Under the pieces are notes generated by a model, which was not told the origin of the DNA, searched no databases, and saw nothing but the letters and a program-made list of their open reading frames with translations. From positions 9,654 to 73,653 of the forward strand of contig JAZDOQ010000007.1 of the NCBI GenBank assembly GCA_043798445.1: a DNA stretch of 64,000 nucleotides. Reading direction: 5' to 3'. The stretch comes from CAIJMI01 sp043798445. GTDB lineage: Bacteria; Patescibacteriota; Microgenomatia; UBA10105; UBA927. The position numbers and the translations under genes were made by a program. How positions within the stretch are numbered: position 1 is the first letter of the stretch; each line of letters begins with the position of its first letter. Shown one piece after another: positions 43,373 through 51,963 of this stretch.

Positions 43373-44908
43373 TTATTTTAAAGAAGTCTTCGTAAAATAT
43401 TGGATCCACGTGGTAATGAATTGTATTACCGCATCGGCGATTCGATACAGGATTCCATCCTCTTCCCTATTTGTTTTTATATTCTGTGCCGGAGATCCAT
43501 TTATTGGTGTGTCATCATTTTGTATGTTTAGGTTAGTAGCAATGGTGGGAATGTTCGTTAGTGTTTGCGTGGGTTTGAGGACGGAGGTAGGAGTTCGAGT
43601 AGAAGTGTATGTTGGTATTTGTGTGGGTTTAAGAGTGGGCGTAGATATTTGAGTGGGAGTAATGGTTGGTTTGATAGTAGGAGTTCGGGTGGGAGTGCGC
43701 GTTGGTGTGTTCGTTGGTTTGAATGTGGGTGTAGGTGTTTGAGTAGGGGTAGGGAGGTTGCCGACACATGGACGGGTATTGTTTTCCCGAATCGCATCCA
43801 TGACACCATAGTAGGCCAGTTTACGTTGGTAGGTCTCATCAAACAGAAGCGGTTTGGCATCAGGGAGATTAGCAAATTGAGGCAGACGTGCCCAACTGTC
43901 TTTATCTGATATTCCCCAGACTTCTAGCGAAATACAGTTACTGTACTTTAAGCACATTGCGGTAACCTTTTTGTACAGTTGAGCAACATCCTCTTGGCTG
44001 TGTCCTGCTTGATACACATCCATTTCCGTAATGAGTACTTTGACATTGGCATTTTGTGCCTTTTGAAAAAAATAGTTAAGATCGTCTAAATATCCGGAGC
44101 CAAATTGATCTCCGTTTTTTGATAGAAGGTGATTTTGTAATCCTACCGCGTCAATGGGTACACCGCGATTTTTAGCACTTTTGACATAGGTAAAAAACCC
44201 ATCCACTTTCGATCGGAGCATCCGATCTCTGCCAAAAAATTCATTGAGAACCAAAAGAGCATGTGGTGTTGCTTGCCGTGCATACCGAAACGCTTTATCA
44301 ATGTAATCCAATCCTATAATCTTATAGAAACAGTCCTGAACCATCGATCCATTCTCCTCAAACGCCTCATTCACCACGTTCCAGACAGTGACCATATCAC
44401 CTGCATGGCTTATCATTGCCTGTATATGAGTCTTCATGATTTGATCGAGCTCCTGTTTACTCCAGTTGCCGCATTGACCCGGTTCAGGAAACAACCATTT
44501 GGGAGGATATGTGTTCTTGTTATGGTTTGTCCAAACAAGATGATAAAAATGCAGTTTGGAATTGTTGTTTCTGGAAAATGTTATCACCTCGTCAAATTTG
44601 GTGAAATTGTACGATCCTCGGGTTTTTTCTGTGGTTGCCCAATGGTCTTGATACGGGACAAACATTCCAGGGAATTCATTGATTGCGGTTTGTTGGCATG
44701 TTGTCCGAAGAGGATTATCAGTTTTGAAACATTGATTAATTTGTCCGCTGACATTAAAGTTTCGTTTTTGCGCATATTGACTGAGAGTGCTTTGTTCAGC
44801 CGGTGGGAGCTGGCATTTGTTGGTTGTTTGGTCACCGAGTACAGTAGGAAAAAATGTGGAAAAAAGTATAGAGATAGATGTAATAAGAGAAGTGATGGAG
44901 TTTGTCAT
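43373..44908 (-). CDS. Secreted GH10 endo-xylanase-like protein with hydrophobic C-terminal tail
   Basis: A 511-residue paralogue of the neighbouring GH10 protein, with the same signal peptide and catalytic Glu181 (WNVVNEAF) and Glu295 (ITEMDV). In place of a dockerin it has a long Thr/Pro-repeat linker (about 395-465) and the tail ILYRIADAVIQFITTWIQYF, nearly identical to that of the cohesin protein. The tail probably places it at the same membrane or surface site. A tandem duplication followed by domain exchange explains the pair. Confidence 0.9.
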   Translation of the reverse strand: MTNSITSLITSISILFSTFFPTVLGDQTTNKCQLPPAEQSTLSQYAQKRNFNVSGQINQCFKTDNPLRTTCQQTAINEFPGMFVPYQDHWATTEKTRGSYNFTKFDEVITFSRNNNSKLHFYHLVWTNHNKNTYPPKWLFPEPGQCGNWSKQELDQIMKTHIQAMISHAGDMVTVWNVVNEAFEENGSMVQDCFYKIIGLDYIDKAFRYARQATPHALLVLNEFFGRDRMLRSKVDGFFTYVKSAKNRGVPIDAVGLQNHLLSKNGDQFGSGYLDDLNYFFQKAQNANVKVLITEMDVYQAGHSQEDVAQLYKKVTAMCLKYSNCISLEVWGISDKDSWARLPQFANLPDAKPLLFDETYQRKLAYYGVMDAIRENNTRPCVGNLPTPTQTPTPTFKPTNTPTRTPTRTPTIKPTITPTQISTPTLKPTQIPTYTSTRTPTSVLKPTQTLTNIPTIATNLNIQNDDTPINGSPAQNIKTNREEDGILYRIADAVIQFITTWIQYFTKTSLK

Positions 44909-45007
44909 ACTATGAGTTACCGAGCTATCAATAAGTATAGTATACCAAAATAAAACGATTATTGTGGCTACGGTAAATACTGATTATAAATCTGATATAC
45001 TGGGAAA

Positions 45008-45697
45008 ATGGCAAAACGGATTAGTATTGTCGTAATTATCTTGTCTCTTGTCTTTGGTGGTATTGCAATTTGGTATAAGACCCGCCCCGTTGAAGAGAAA
45101 ACAGAAGTCTTAGGTAAAAATATATCTATTGCTATGGAAACATCGAAACCATTACAATCATTTGATGATCAAGTGACACAGACTGCGTCAAGCGCGGCGT
45201 CACTATATTCTATGGAAATCAATACAAAGAAAGCATATGAAGCAATTATTCGAACAAGCGTTGGTGATATAACGGTTGCACTTTCTGCAAGTGCAACACC
45301 AATTACAGTTAATAACTTTGTTGCTCTTGCGAGGAAAAATTTTTACGACAACACGATTTTCCATCGGGTGATCAAAGGATTCATGATTCAGGGTGGAGAT
45401 CCGAATGGAACCGGAAGCGGTGGACCTGGATACCAATTTGATGACGAACCGTTTACAGGTGAATACTCCCGAGGGACAGTTGCGATGGCAAATGCCGGAC
45501 CGAATACCAACGGGAGTCAATTTTTTATTATGCATGCTGATTATCCGTTGCCAAAAAATTACGTTATTTTTGGAAAAGTAACGAGTGGTATTGAGGTAGT
45601 AGATACGATTGCAACAGCAGGAACCAAACCGGGCGGGGAAGGATCAACGCCGATTGATCCTGTGGTCGTTCTATCTGTGAAAATAGTTGAACAGTAA
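45008..45697 (+). CDS. Membrane-anchored cyclophilin-type peptidyl-prolyl isomerase
   Basis: A 229-residue protein with an N-terminal helix (about 5-23), a short linker and a cyclophilin domain: FYDNTIFHRVIKGFMIQGGD, GTVAMANAGPNTNGSQFFI and NYVIFGKV. Catalytic Arg and Phe are kept. Probably folds exported proteins. TATACT ends 6 nt before the ATG (leaderless type). It is divergent from the xylanase genes. Confidence 0.94.
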   Translation: MAKRISIVVIILSLVFGGIAIWYKTRPVEEKTEVLGKNISIAMETSKPLQSFDDQVTQTASSAASLYSMEINTKKAYEAIIRTSVGDITVALSASATPITVNNFVALARKNFYDNTIFHRVIKGFMIQGGDPNGTGSGGPGYQFDDEPFTGEYSRGTVAMANAGPNTNGSQFFIMHADYPLPKNYVIFGKVTSGIEVVDTIATAGTKPGGEGSTPIDPVVVLSVKIVEQ

Positions 45698-45715
45698 CTG
45701 TATAATAGAAATATT

Positions 45716-46288
45716 ATGAATACATCATCCCAGACTCAACAAAATCTTTTGAAAGCATTTGCCGGAGAAAGTCAGGCGAGAAATAAATATCACATGTTTG
45801 CCAAAATGGCTCGGAAAGAAAATTTGGAGTGGATTGCGCGCGTGTTTGAGGAAACAGGAGATAACGAACGGGCGCACGCAGAGGAATTATTCGAGATGAT
45901 TAAGGGGGAAGTGTCAGTTCCTAATGTTACACTCGATATTCATGCTTTTTCAACAAACACATCCGAGAATTTAAAAATGGCTGCAATCGGGGAGAAGTAT
46001 GAATGGACAATCATGTATCCGGATTTTGAGAAAATTGCAATTGCTGAACGGGATGTTGAAGCAACGCGGTTGTTTGGAAATTTGAAAAAAGTTGAAGAAA
46101 AACATGAAGAACGATATATCATCCTTGCAAAGCATATTGATGACAAAACACTCTATGATCAGAATATGGAATTAGAATGGAAATGTGTAAACTGCGGATA
46201 TATTCATCGGGGGAAAACACCACCTACAAAATGTCCCGTGTGTCAAAAACCATCCACCTGGTACATGCCGCTTGGACTCGTACGGTAA
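45716..46288 (+). CDS. Rubrerythrin
   Basis: A peroxide-reducing diiron protein of 190 residues. The four-helix diiron domain carries FAGESQARNKY, EETGDNERAHAEE and a second ExxH pair (KKVEEKHEERY). A C-terminal rubredoxin knuckle has CVNCGY and CPVCQKP. It implies an anaerobic or microaerobic life with oxidative-stress defence. TATAAT lies 9 nt before the ATG. Confidence 0.95.
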   Translation: MNTSSQTQQNLLKAFAGESQARNKYHMFAKMARKENLEWIARVFEETGDNERAHAEELFEMIKGEVSVPNVTLDIHAFSTNTSENLKMAAIGEKYEWTIMYPDFEKIAIAERDVEATRLFGNLKKVEEKHEERYIILAKHIDDKTLYDQNMELEWKCVNCGYIHRGKTPPTKCPVCQKPSTWYMPLGLVR

Positions 46289-46292
46289 TTTC

Positions 46293-46766
46293 ATGAAAGT
46301 ATTTGTTCCGAAACCAAAACAAATCCCGTTTACAACTACTGGTTATCAGCAACTTCTTGACGAGAAAAAGAAACTGATAGGAGAACGGCCTGATGCAGTT
46401 GAACATTTACGGAAAGCCCGTGAGATGGGAGATTTATCTGAGAATGGATACTACAAAGCATCACGAGCAAGGTTATCATCGCTTGATGCAAGACTTCGGC
46501 ATCTGGAACGATTAATTCGTTTTGGCAAAATAGTCGAATCAGCACACACGGGATTTGTTGATATTGGAAGTACAGTAACAATATCAGATGGACAAAAAGA
46601 AATGACATATACGATTGTCGGTGGGTATGAATCTGATCCAAAACAACATACCATTTCCTATCTTTCACCAATCGGAAAATCATTGATGGGAAAACAGCAG
46701 GGGGATGCTATTACTGTTACCATACCTTCCGGAACTGTACGGTATAGGATACTTCTTTTACAGTGA
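46293..46766 (+). CDS. greA: GreA-type transcription elongation factor
   Basis: A 157-residue protein. The N-terminal coiled coil includes ARE-MGDLSENGYYKASR, containing the acidic tip DLSEN that reactivates backtracked polymerase, and the C-terminal domain has IVGGYESDPKQHTISYLSPIGKSLMGK. The start at 46293 is preferred over 46272, which would overlap rubrerythrin. Confidence 0.9.
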   Translation: MKVFVPKPKQIPFTTTGYQQLLDEKKKLIGERPDAVEHLRKAREMGDLSENGYYKASRARLSSLDARLRHLERLIRFGKIVESAHTGFVDIGSTVTISDGQKEMTYTIVGGYESDPKQHTISYLSPIGKSLMGKQQGDAITVTIPSGTVRYRILLLQ

Positions 46767-46779
46767 TAGTAGGAACGGT

Positions 46780-47424
46780 TTAGTTATTAAGAAAGGCTAT
46801 GAGCCATCCAAACATGCTAAAACCTTTGCGTTCTGCTAAAACCCTTTCTTCAAGTGCTGTATTTTCCTGAATCAGAGCATCGACTGCTTCCTGGATTTTT
46901 GTTTGATCACTGGTGTTAAATACTTGAATTTTAAGTTGCATCAGCTGCTCTATCCGTAACCGATTTTGTTCAACTTGACTGCTTAATGCTTTGACTGATC
47001 GGTGATCAGTGCCGGTAAGAAATCTTGAAAATCCGGATTTTGCGTCAATTTTTTGAATATTTTGGGTAATGACGTCATGAGCCAGCATTTGTCCTTTGAC
47101 GACATCTTCTACCTGTTTTTTTACAATACTTCCCATGGAATAGGAAGATGAAAGCGCTTTCAGTGTCTCTGCAGCAACTCCTACGGAATTGAGGGTTTGT
47201 GCTTGTTTTTCCTGTTCACTTGTTTGAACCATGAGGTTGCTTGCGCTTCCCTGATTTTGCGTTTGTACTTGATTTTTGTTTTGTACTTGAACTCCACTTG
47301 GCGTGACTGTTTTACTTATTTGTACCTGCGTTTGTTGCTGAGTCGCTTGAGCACCGCCTGAATTCGCTGCGTATATAGGCATTGCGATAATACCAGCAAT
47401 AATAAGGCTAATGATATGTTTCAT
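46780..47424 (-). CDS. Secreted Gln-rich helical protein, unknown
   Basis: A 214-residue protein with a signal peptide (MKHIISLIIAGIIAMPIYAA), a Gln-rich low-complexity segment (about 25-75) and a helical region ending in a hydrophobic GFSMFGWLIAFLNN. No family was recognised. It converges with greA and diverges from the small secreted protein at 47527. Confidence 0.6.
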   Translation of the reverse strand: MKHIISLIIAGIIAMPIYAANSGGAQATQQQTQVQISKTVTPSGVQVQNKNQVQTQNQGSASNLMVQTSEQEKQAQTLNSVGVAAETLKALSSSYSMGSIVKKQVEDVVKGQMLAHDVITQNIQKIDAKSGFSRFLTGTDHRSVKALSSQVEQNRLRIEQLMQLKIQVFNTSDQTKIQEAVDALIQENTALEERVLAERKGFSMFGWLIAFLNN

Positions 47425-47526
47425 AGGTGTCCTCCATAGTATGTAGTACCTTTATTACCATAACATATCTAAATGAAAGAAAATAGGTTAATGGACTGTA
47501 TTACATATAGAAAGGTGGTGAAGTAT

Positions 47527-47898
47527 ATGAATACAAAATTACTCGCAGTTGCAGTTGGGATTGGAGCGCTCGGACTCGGATCAAGCATATTTGCCGCTCA
47601 GGCGTTTGCCTATCGTGGTGATCCGTCAGTTCAGGGACCAAACTACACTCCCGAACGTCATGAAGCTATGACAAAAGCATTTGAAAGAAATGACTATGAA
47701 GCTTGGAAAGTTCAGATGCAAGGGAAAGGTCGTGTTCTTCAAGTTGTTACAAAAGAAAATTTTGCACGATTTGCAGAAGCACACAGACTCACACTTGCAG
47801 GAAAAAAAGATGAAGCGTTGAAAATTCGTCAAGAATTGGGTTTGGGATTACACAACGGTTCCGGTCAAGGAATGGGATATGGAAGAAATTCCCGATAA
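47527..47898 (+). CDS. Small secreted protein upstream of an ECF sigma gene
   Basis: A 123-residue protein. The ATG at 47527 follows GGTGGTG and begins a signal peptide (MNTKLLAVAVGIGALGLGSSIFAAQAFA). The mature part is charged and helical, with HEAMTKAFERNDYEAWKVQM repeated in style by ENFARFAEAHRLTLAGK, and a Gly-rich end. This resembles the small helical envelope proteins that accompany ECF systems in CPR; function is unknown. Confidence 0.6.
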   Translation: MNTKLLAVAVGIGALGLGSSIFAAQAFAYRGDPSVQGPNYTPERHEAMTKAFERNDYEAWKVQMQGKGRVLQVVTKENFARFAEAHRLTLAGKKDEALKIRQELGLGLHNGSGQGMGYGRNSR

Positions 47899-47913
47899 TA
47901 AAAAGAAGTACCA

Positions 47914-47956
47914 TACACTTTCCCCTTGCTAAATCATTGGTAAGGGGTAAAGTGTA
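47914..47956 (+). terminator. Long hairpin between the small secreted protein and the ECF sigma gene
   Basis: TACACTTTCCCCTT pairs with AAGGGG-T-AAAGTGTA: 14 pairs with one bulged T. A TACAAT box (47958-47963) follows at once, 12 nt before the sigma start codon. It may terminate the upstream gene, act as an operator for the downstream one, or both. No long T run follows. Confidence 0.55.
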
Positions 47957-47975
47957 TTACAATTATCATATAGGT

Positions 47976-48515
47976 ATGAAGCACGATATATCAGACGAAG
48001 CGTTAGTTCAGTATATACGGACAAAAGACCAGGAACGCTATCGGGATATTATGATTCGGTATGAAGAGAAATTACTTCGGTATGCGGAACATTTGGTTAG
48101 AAATTCGGCACTTGCCGCAGACATCGTGCAGGATTCATTTATCAAAGCGTTTAAAAATCTGCAAGGATTTGATAGTAAAAAGAAATTTTCAAGCTGGATA
48201 TACCGAATTGTTCATAATGAAGCGATAAATGCGGTAAAACGGTTTCATAAAGAGGTAAAACTTGTGGAAGCAGATGCTATTTGGAACAATGAAAAAATTG
48301 AAGATGACTATGTGAGAAAAGAATTGAAGGATAAAGTGAAACATTGCCTTGAGCAAATGTCGTTTATGTATCGCGAGCCGATAACATTATATTTTCTTGA
48401 AGAAAAATCATATGAAGAAATCAGCGATATTTTGCGGATGCCAATGGGGACAGTTGCAACCCGTATCAATAGGGGAAAGCAGCTGATGAAAAAAATATGT
48501 CAAAAAAACGCATAA
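47976..48515 (+). CDS. ECF-type RNA polymerase sigma factor (second)
   Basis: A 179-residue protein. Region 2 has AADIVQDSFIKAFKNLQGF and KFSSWIYRIVHNEAINAVKR; region 4 has YREPITLYFLEEKSYEEISDIL and MGTVATRINRGKQLMKK. The start at 47976 follows the hairpin region. It overlaps the next membrane-protein gene by 19 nt, which suggests translational coupling to a regulator. Confidence 0.92.
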   Translation: MKHDISDEALVQYIRTKDQERYRDIMIRYEEKLLRYAEHLVRNSALAADIVQDSFIKAFKNLQGFDSKKKFSSWIYRIVHNEAINAVKRFHKEVKLVEADAIWNNEKIEDDYVRKELKDKVKHCLEQMSFMYREPITLYFLEEKSYEEISDILRMPMGTVATRINRGKQLMKKICQKNA

Positions 48516-48988
48516 CTATATCAAATACCGTAATGGACGCAATTCATTCTCATCGTGTTATCATGCGGCCAAAACTTTTCTTTGTAATCGGCTCGATTAT
48601 GTCGATTGCAGGAATGACAGCATCATTTATTATTGCAATCTTTGGTTTTAGCATAATTCGGTTTTTACTCCGGTCACATGGCCCGATGAAGCAGTATCGT
48701 TTGGAACAGATGCTGCAAGCATTTCCCGTTTGGAGTCTTGTTGTTGCCGTCGTGGGATGTATTGTTGGTATTATGTTACTGCGTCGGTATGACATTTCAT
48801 ACAAAAAGAATTTCCTGTTGATTATCGGTGGAATATTACTGTCTTTAGTTTTGTCTGTATATCTTCTTGATGTGACTGGAATTTCAGATGCGTTGATGAG
48901 AACAGGTCCGATGAAAAGAATGATGCGCGGATATGAAACAGAATCGAAGAAGCCTCCGTTCCGGACTGGTGGTAAATTCCTTAGATGA
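48497..48988 (+). CDS. Membrane protein, possible anti-sigma partner
   Basis: A 163-residue protein with a short cytoplasmic N-terminus (MSKKRITISNTVMDAIHSHRVIMRP), about four membrane helices and a basic C-terminal tail. No zinc-binding anti-sigma motif. The deep overlap with the sigma gene supports a partner role, by inference. Confidence 0.55.
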   Translation: MSKKRITISNTVMDAIHSHRVIMRPKLFFVIGSIMSIAGMTASFIIAIFGFSIIRFLLRSHGPMKQYRLEQMLQAFPVWSLVVAVVGCIVGIMLLRRYDISYKKNFLLIIGGILLSLVLSVYLLDVTGISDALMRTGPMKRMMRGYETESKKPPFRTGGKFLR

Positions 48989-48989
48989 T

Positions 48990-49856
48990 TTATTTTTGCC
49001 ACCTGACAAATGATCCCTGAGGCAACAATCTGTCCGTGCTCTTCTCCTTCGTTGTTAATTCTCCAAAAGTTAATTTTCCTCCGATAGGGGAAAATATTGA
49101 TTTCATGATATTGTAGAGTGCAATGGCCGAAAGATCAGCGGTGTATGCGTTAAGAAGAATAAATGTTGCTTTTGGTGACAATATGTGTTTGATTGCAGGA
49201 AGAAGAATCGGTAAATCATCAGCGAGTTTCCATACCTCTCCTTTTGCGCCACGGCCAAATCTGGGTGGATCGAGAATAATGCCGTCATACGTGTTGCCGC
49301 GGTTTGCTTCCCGAACAACAAACTTTACAGCATCTTCAGCAATCCATCTGGTTTGTTTTTCATCAATGTTATTTTTTATACAGTTCTCATGTGCCCATGT
49401 AATTGACGGTTTGGAGCTATCAACGTGGGTGACATGCGCACCGGTCGTACAGGCAGCAACGGTTGCTGCTCCTGTGTAGCCAAATAGATTAAGAACCGAT
49501 ATGTTTGGTGTAATTATGGATTGCATCCATGACCAGTTCACTGCTTGTTCAGGGAATATCCCAACGTGCTTAAAATCCGTTGGGTGGAGCACGAACTGCA
49601 TATCGTGATAGCGGATAGTCCATGGAGTCGGCGGCTGTCTTTTAATCTTCCATTCACCGCGATCACTGTCCGTCCGAATAAAGTGAGCGTCAGCGTTTTC
49701 CCATAAGGATGAGGGTTGGCTGGGTTTCCAAATAGCTCTTGGATCCGGACGGATCATCGTGTAGTTTCCAAAAGTTTCGAGTTTTTCTCCATCACCGCTA
49801 TCAAGGAGAGCGTATTCTATCCAGTCATCTGCATGTGCGGTAGGTATGGCATTCAT
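48990..49856 (-). CDS. Class I SAM-dependent methyltransferase (RlmI/RlmK-like)
   Basis: A 288-residue protein. SAM-binding motif I is VLNLFGYTGAATVAA, followed by VTHVDSSKPSITWAHEN, and the catalytic motif IILDPPRFGRG has the DPP form typical of RNA or protein methyltransferases. The upstream HVGIFPEQAVNWSWM resembles rRNA 5-methylcytosine enzymes, though no catalytic Cys was clearly identified. Start at 49856, to avoid overlapping the divergent PIG-L gene. Confidence 0.8.
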   Translation of the reverse strand: MNAIPTAHADDWIEYALLDSGDGEKLETFGNYTMIRPDPRAIWKPSQPSSLWENADAHFIRTDSDRGEWKIKRQPPTPWTIRYHDMQFVLHPTDFKHVGIFPEQAVNWSWMQSIITPNISVLNLFGYTGAATVAACTTGAHVTHVDSSKPSITWAHENCIKNNIDEKQTRWIAEDAVKFVVREANRGNTYDGIILDPPRFGRGAKGEVWKLADDLPILLPAIKHILSPKATFILLNAYTADLSAIALYNIMKSIFSPIGGKLTFGELTTKEKSTDRLLPQGSFVRWQK

Positions 49857-49870
49857 GATAGAATTGTACC

Positions 49871-50719
49871 ATGAAAACAATGCTTATAGTGTTTGCACAC
49901 CCCGATGATGAATCGTTTGGCACAGGCGGAACAATTGCAAAATACGCAGGGTTAGGGTGGAAAATTGATCTGATTGTTGCCACAAACGGTGAAAAAGGCC
50001 AGAATGGTACGTTTACCTGGGCGCATGATGATGCACTTGCTGATCTTCGGAAAAAAGAACTGGAAGCTGCAGCGAACATATTAGGTATTCGTAATATTAC
50101 GTATTTAGCCCAATCGGATGGGGGACTTTCAACATTGTCTCCTGGTACGATTGAGGATCCAATATATAAAAAGATGATAGAACTACTGCCTGATATCGTC
50201 ATCACACACGATACAATGGGGATCAGTAATCATCCTGATCATATTAAAGTGTGCTTCGCGACGACATTTGCGTTTCAAAAATATGTAGAACATATAGAGG
50301 AGCTGAAACATCCTGAAGATTTTAAACCAGGAAGAGGAAAAGTATGGAAAGAAGCTGCGCATCTTCAGATGTTTGGTGAGCTCGATCCGGAAAGCAAAGA
50401 ACCGAAGTTGTATTACACGTGTATGCCGGAACACGTAGCCTCGTATTTGAAAAAGATGAAGATAATTCCTGAACAGTCATTTGATAAGCCGTGGATAGGC
50501 ACAAAGGATAAGCTTGTTACAACGACTATTGCTATTGAAGGGACGAAAGTGAAAAAAGGAAAAGCGCTTCTCTGTCACGAGACACAACAGGCGGATACAG
50601 ACAGGTTCATTGATTTTGATAATCATCCGCTCCATACGCAAGAGCACTTTATCCTGCGGATGCAGGGTATTCATGAAGTATTCATGGGAAAAACTGATCG
50701 TGTTGCCGAAACTCTCTAA
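49871..50719 (+). CDS. PIG-L family deacetylase
   Basis: A 282-residue zinc-dependent LmbE-type deacetylase: AHPDDESFGTGGTIA carries the metal-binding AHPDDE, and HDTMGISNHPDHIKVC carries the second His motif (HPDH). Members remove N-acetyl groups from sugars, so the likely substrate is a GlcNAc-containing molecule. It is divergent from the methyltransferase. Confidence 0.92.
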   Translation: MKTMLIVFAHPDDESFGTGGTIAKYAGLGWKIDLIVATNGEKGQNGTFTWAHDDALADLRKKELEAAANILGIRNITYLAQSDGGLSTLSPGTIEDPIYKKMIELLPDIVITHDTMGISNHPDHIKVCFATTFAFQKYVEHIEELKHPEDFKPGRGKVWKEAAHLQMFGELDPESKEPKLYYTCMPEHVASYLKKMKIIPEQSFDKPWIGTKDKLVTTTIAIEGTKVKKGKALLCHETQQADTDRFIDFDNHPLHTQEHFILRMQGIHEVFMGKTDRVAETL

Positions 50720-50738
50720 ATCTTGCAATTTTTGTACT

Positions 50739-50763
50739 AACTGATACTATATTGGTATCAGTT
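50739..50763. promoter_or_regulatory. Palindromic operator over the Rrf2 promoter
   Basis: AACTGATAC and GTATCAGTT are perfect 9-nt arms around a 7-nt centre, ending one base before the rrf2-type gene's ATG. The -10 TACTAT (50745-50750) lies inside, 16 nt after TTGCAA (50723-50728). A repressor bound here would block transcription of the whole suf run. Confidence 0.75.
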
Positions 50764-51162
50764 ATGAAACTCACAAGACAGGAAGAACTCAGTATTCTTA
50801 TTGCTGCTGAACTTGCGGTTCATGATGGACAACGGCTTTCCTTAACAGATATTGGTGCAGCGCACGGAGTATCCAGCGCATATTTGAAAAAAATTATCAG
50901 ACGTTTGAAAACTTTCGGGCTGGTTGAGAGTAAAGAAGGTGTAGGAGGAGGGTATGTACTTGCAAAACCAGCAATAGACATCACTGTGCTTGAAATCCTG
51001 CAGGCAGTTGGATCAACGAATGATGCATCAGAACTTCGTGGGGCTCGTGTTTGTCCACTTCAGCCGGATTGTTTACCACAACGCATCAGACAACAAATTG
51101 AAACTACATTTTTAACATATTGCGGCAACGTAACCTTAGATCAAGTTATTAAAAAAGGATGA
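50764..51162 (+). CDS. Rrf2/IscR-like Fe-S or redox regulator
   Basis: A 132-residue winged-helix regulator: helix-turn-helix LSLTDIGAAHGVSSAYLKKI, wing GVGGGYVLAKP. Three cysteines (C97, C103, C120) lie in the region where IscR-type proteins bind an Fe-S cluster, although the spacing differs from classical IscR. It sits 3 nt before sufC, so it probably controls the SUF operon and itself via the adjoining palindrome. The ATG at 50764 is preferred. Confidence 0.9.
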   Translation: MKLTRQEELSILIAAELAVHDGQRLSLTDIGAAHGVSSAYLKKIIRRLKTFGLVESKEGVGGGYVLAKPAIDITVLEILQAVGSTNDASELRGARVCPLQPDCLPQRIRQQIETTFLTYCGNVTLDQVIKKG

Positions 51163-51165
51163 GTT

Positions 51166-51963
51166 ATGGAAAAAAATATCACGTTATCGCTTTCTCATTT
51201 ATTTGTTGATGTCCTTAAGGGAAAAAATATTCTTCACGATGTTTCGATTATTTTTGAGGCAGGAAAAACACACGTTATCATGGGGCCAAACGGAAGTGGG
51301 AAATCAACGCTTGCCCACGCGTTGATGGGAAGTTTAGAGTATGCTGTTAAAGGAAAAATCCTTTTCGGGAAAAAAGATATAACCAGGATTCCTGCATCCG
51401 ATCGGGCAAAACTTGGGATTTTTCTTGCATTTCAGTCTCCCATTGCTATCTCCGGCGTCAGCGTAATCAATTTGCTACGTACAGCATATCAGGAATTGCA
51501 CCCGGATAACAAAAAAATAGATACGAAAATACAGAACCCCGTATTAGCTTCCAGGTGGAAATCTTCAGACATGACACTTTCTGACTTATTGAAAGCAATT
51601 AATCGGTATGCGGCGTTGCTTCATATTGATCCACTGCTTTTAACACGAAGTATTCATGAAGGATTCTCAGGCGGAGAGAGGAAAAAGATTGAAGTGCTGC
51701 AGGCGTTAGTACTGCAACCGAAATTTGCGATATTTGATGAAATTGATACGGGACTTGATGTTGATGCGCTGCAAATTGTTGCAACTGGCATTGATCTGCT
51801 TCGGAAAAATGGCACGGGTTGCATTATCATCACACACTATCAGCGGTTACTCAAATATCTTCAACCTGACACGGTCGTTGTGATCAAAAATGGCAGTGTG
51901 TCTAAAACGGGAGATGCAGCACTTGCTAAAGAAATCGAGACAAAAGGTTATGGTTACTCATAA
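51166..51963 (+). CDS. sufC: Fe-S assembly ATPase SufC
   Basis: ABC-type ATPase that powers the SufBCD scaffold. The 265-residue protein has Walker A GPNGSGKST, an ABC signature SGGERKK, Walker B FAIFDEIDTGLD and the SufC-specific ITHYQRLL. It overlaps the start of sufB by 14 nt. Confidence 0.96.
   Translation: MEKNITLSLSHLFVDVLKGKNILHDVSIIFEAGKTHVIMGPNGSGKSTLAHALMGSLEYAVKGKILFGKKDITRIPASDRAKLGIFLAFQSPIAISGVSVINLLRTAYQELHPDNKKIDTKIQNPVLASRWKSSDMTLSDLLKAINRYAALLHIDPLLLTRSIHEGFSGGERKKIEVLQALVLQPKFAIFDEIDTGLDVDALQIVATGIDLLRKNGTGCIIITHYQRLLKYLQPDTVVVIKNGSVSKTGDAALAKEIETKGYGYS

Noticed and set aside
44261..44953. Plus-strand open frame of 230 codons opposite the second GH10 gene
   Set aside because: Antisense to a clear enzyme with intact motifs; composition rich in Cys and Ile with no recognisable domain.
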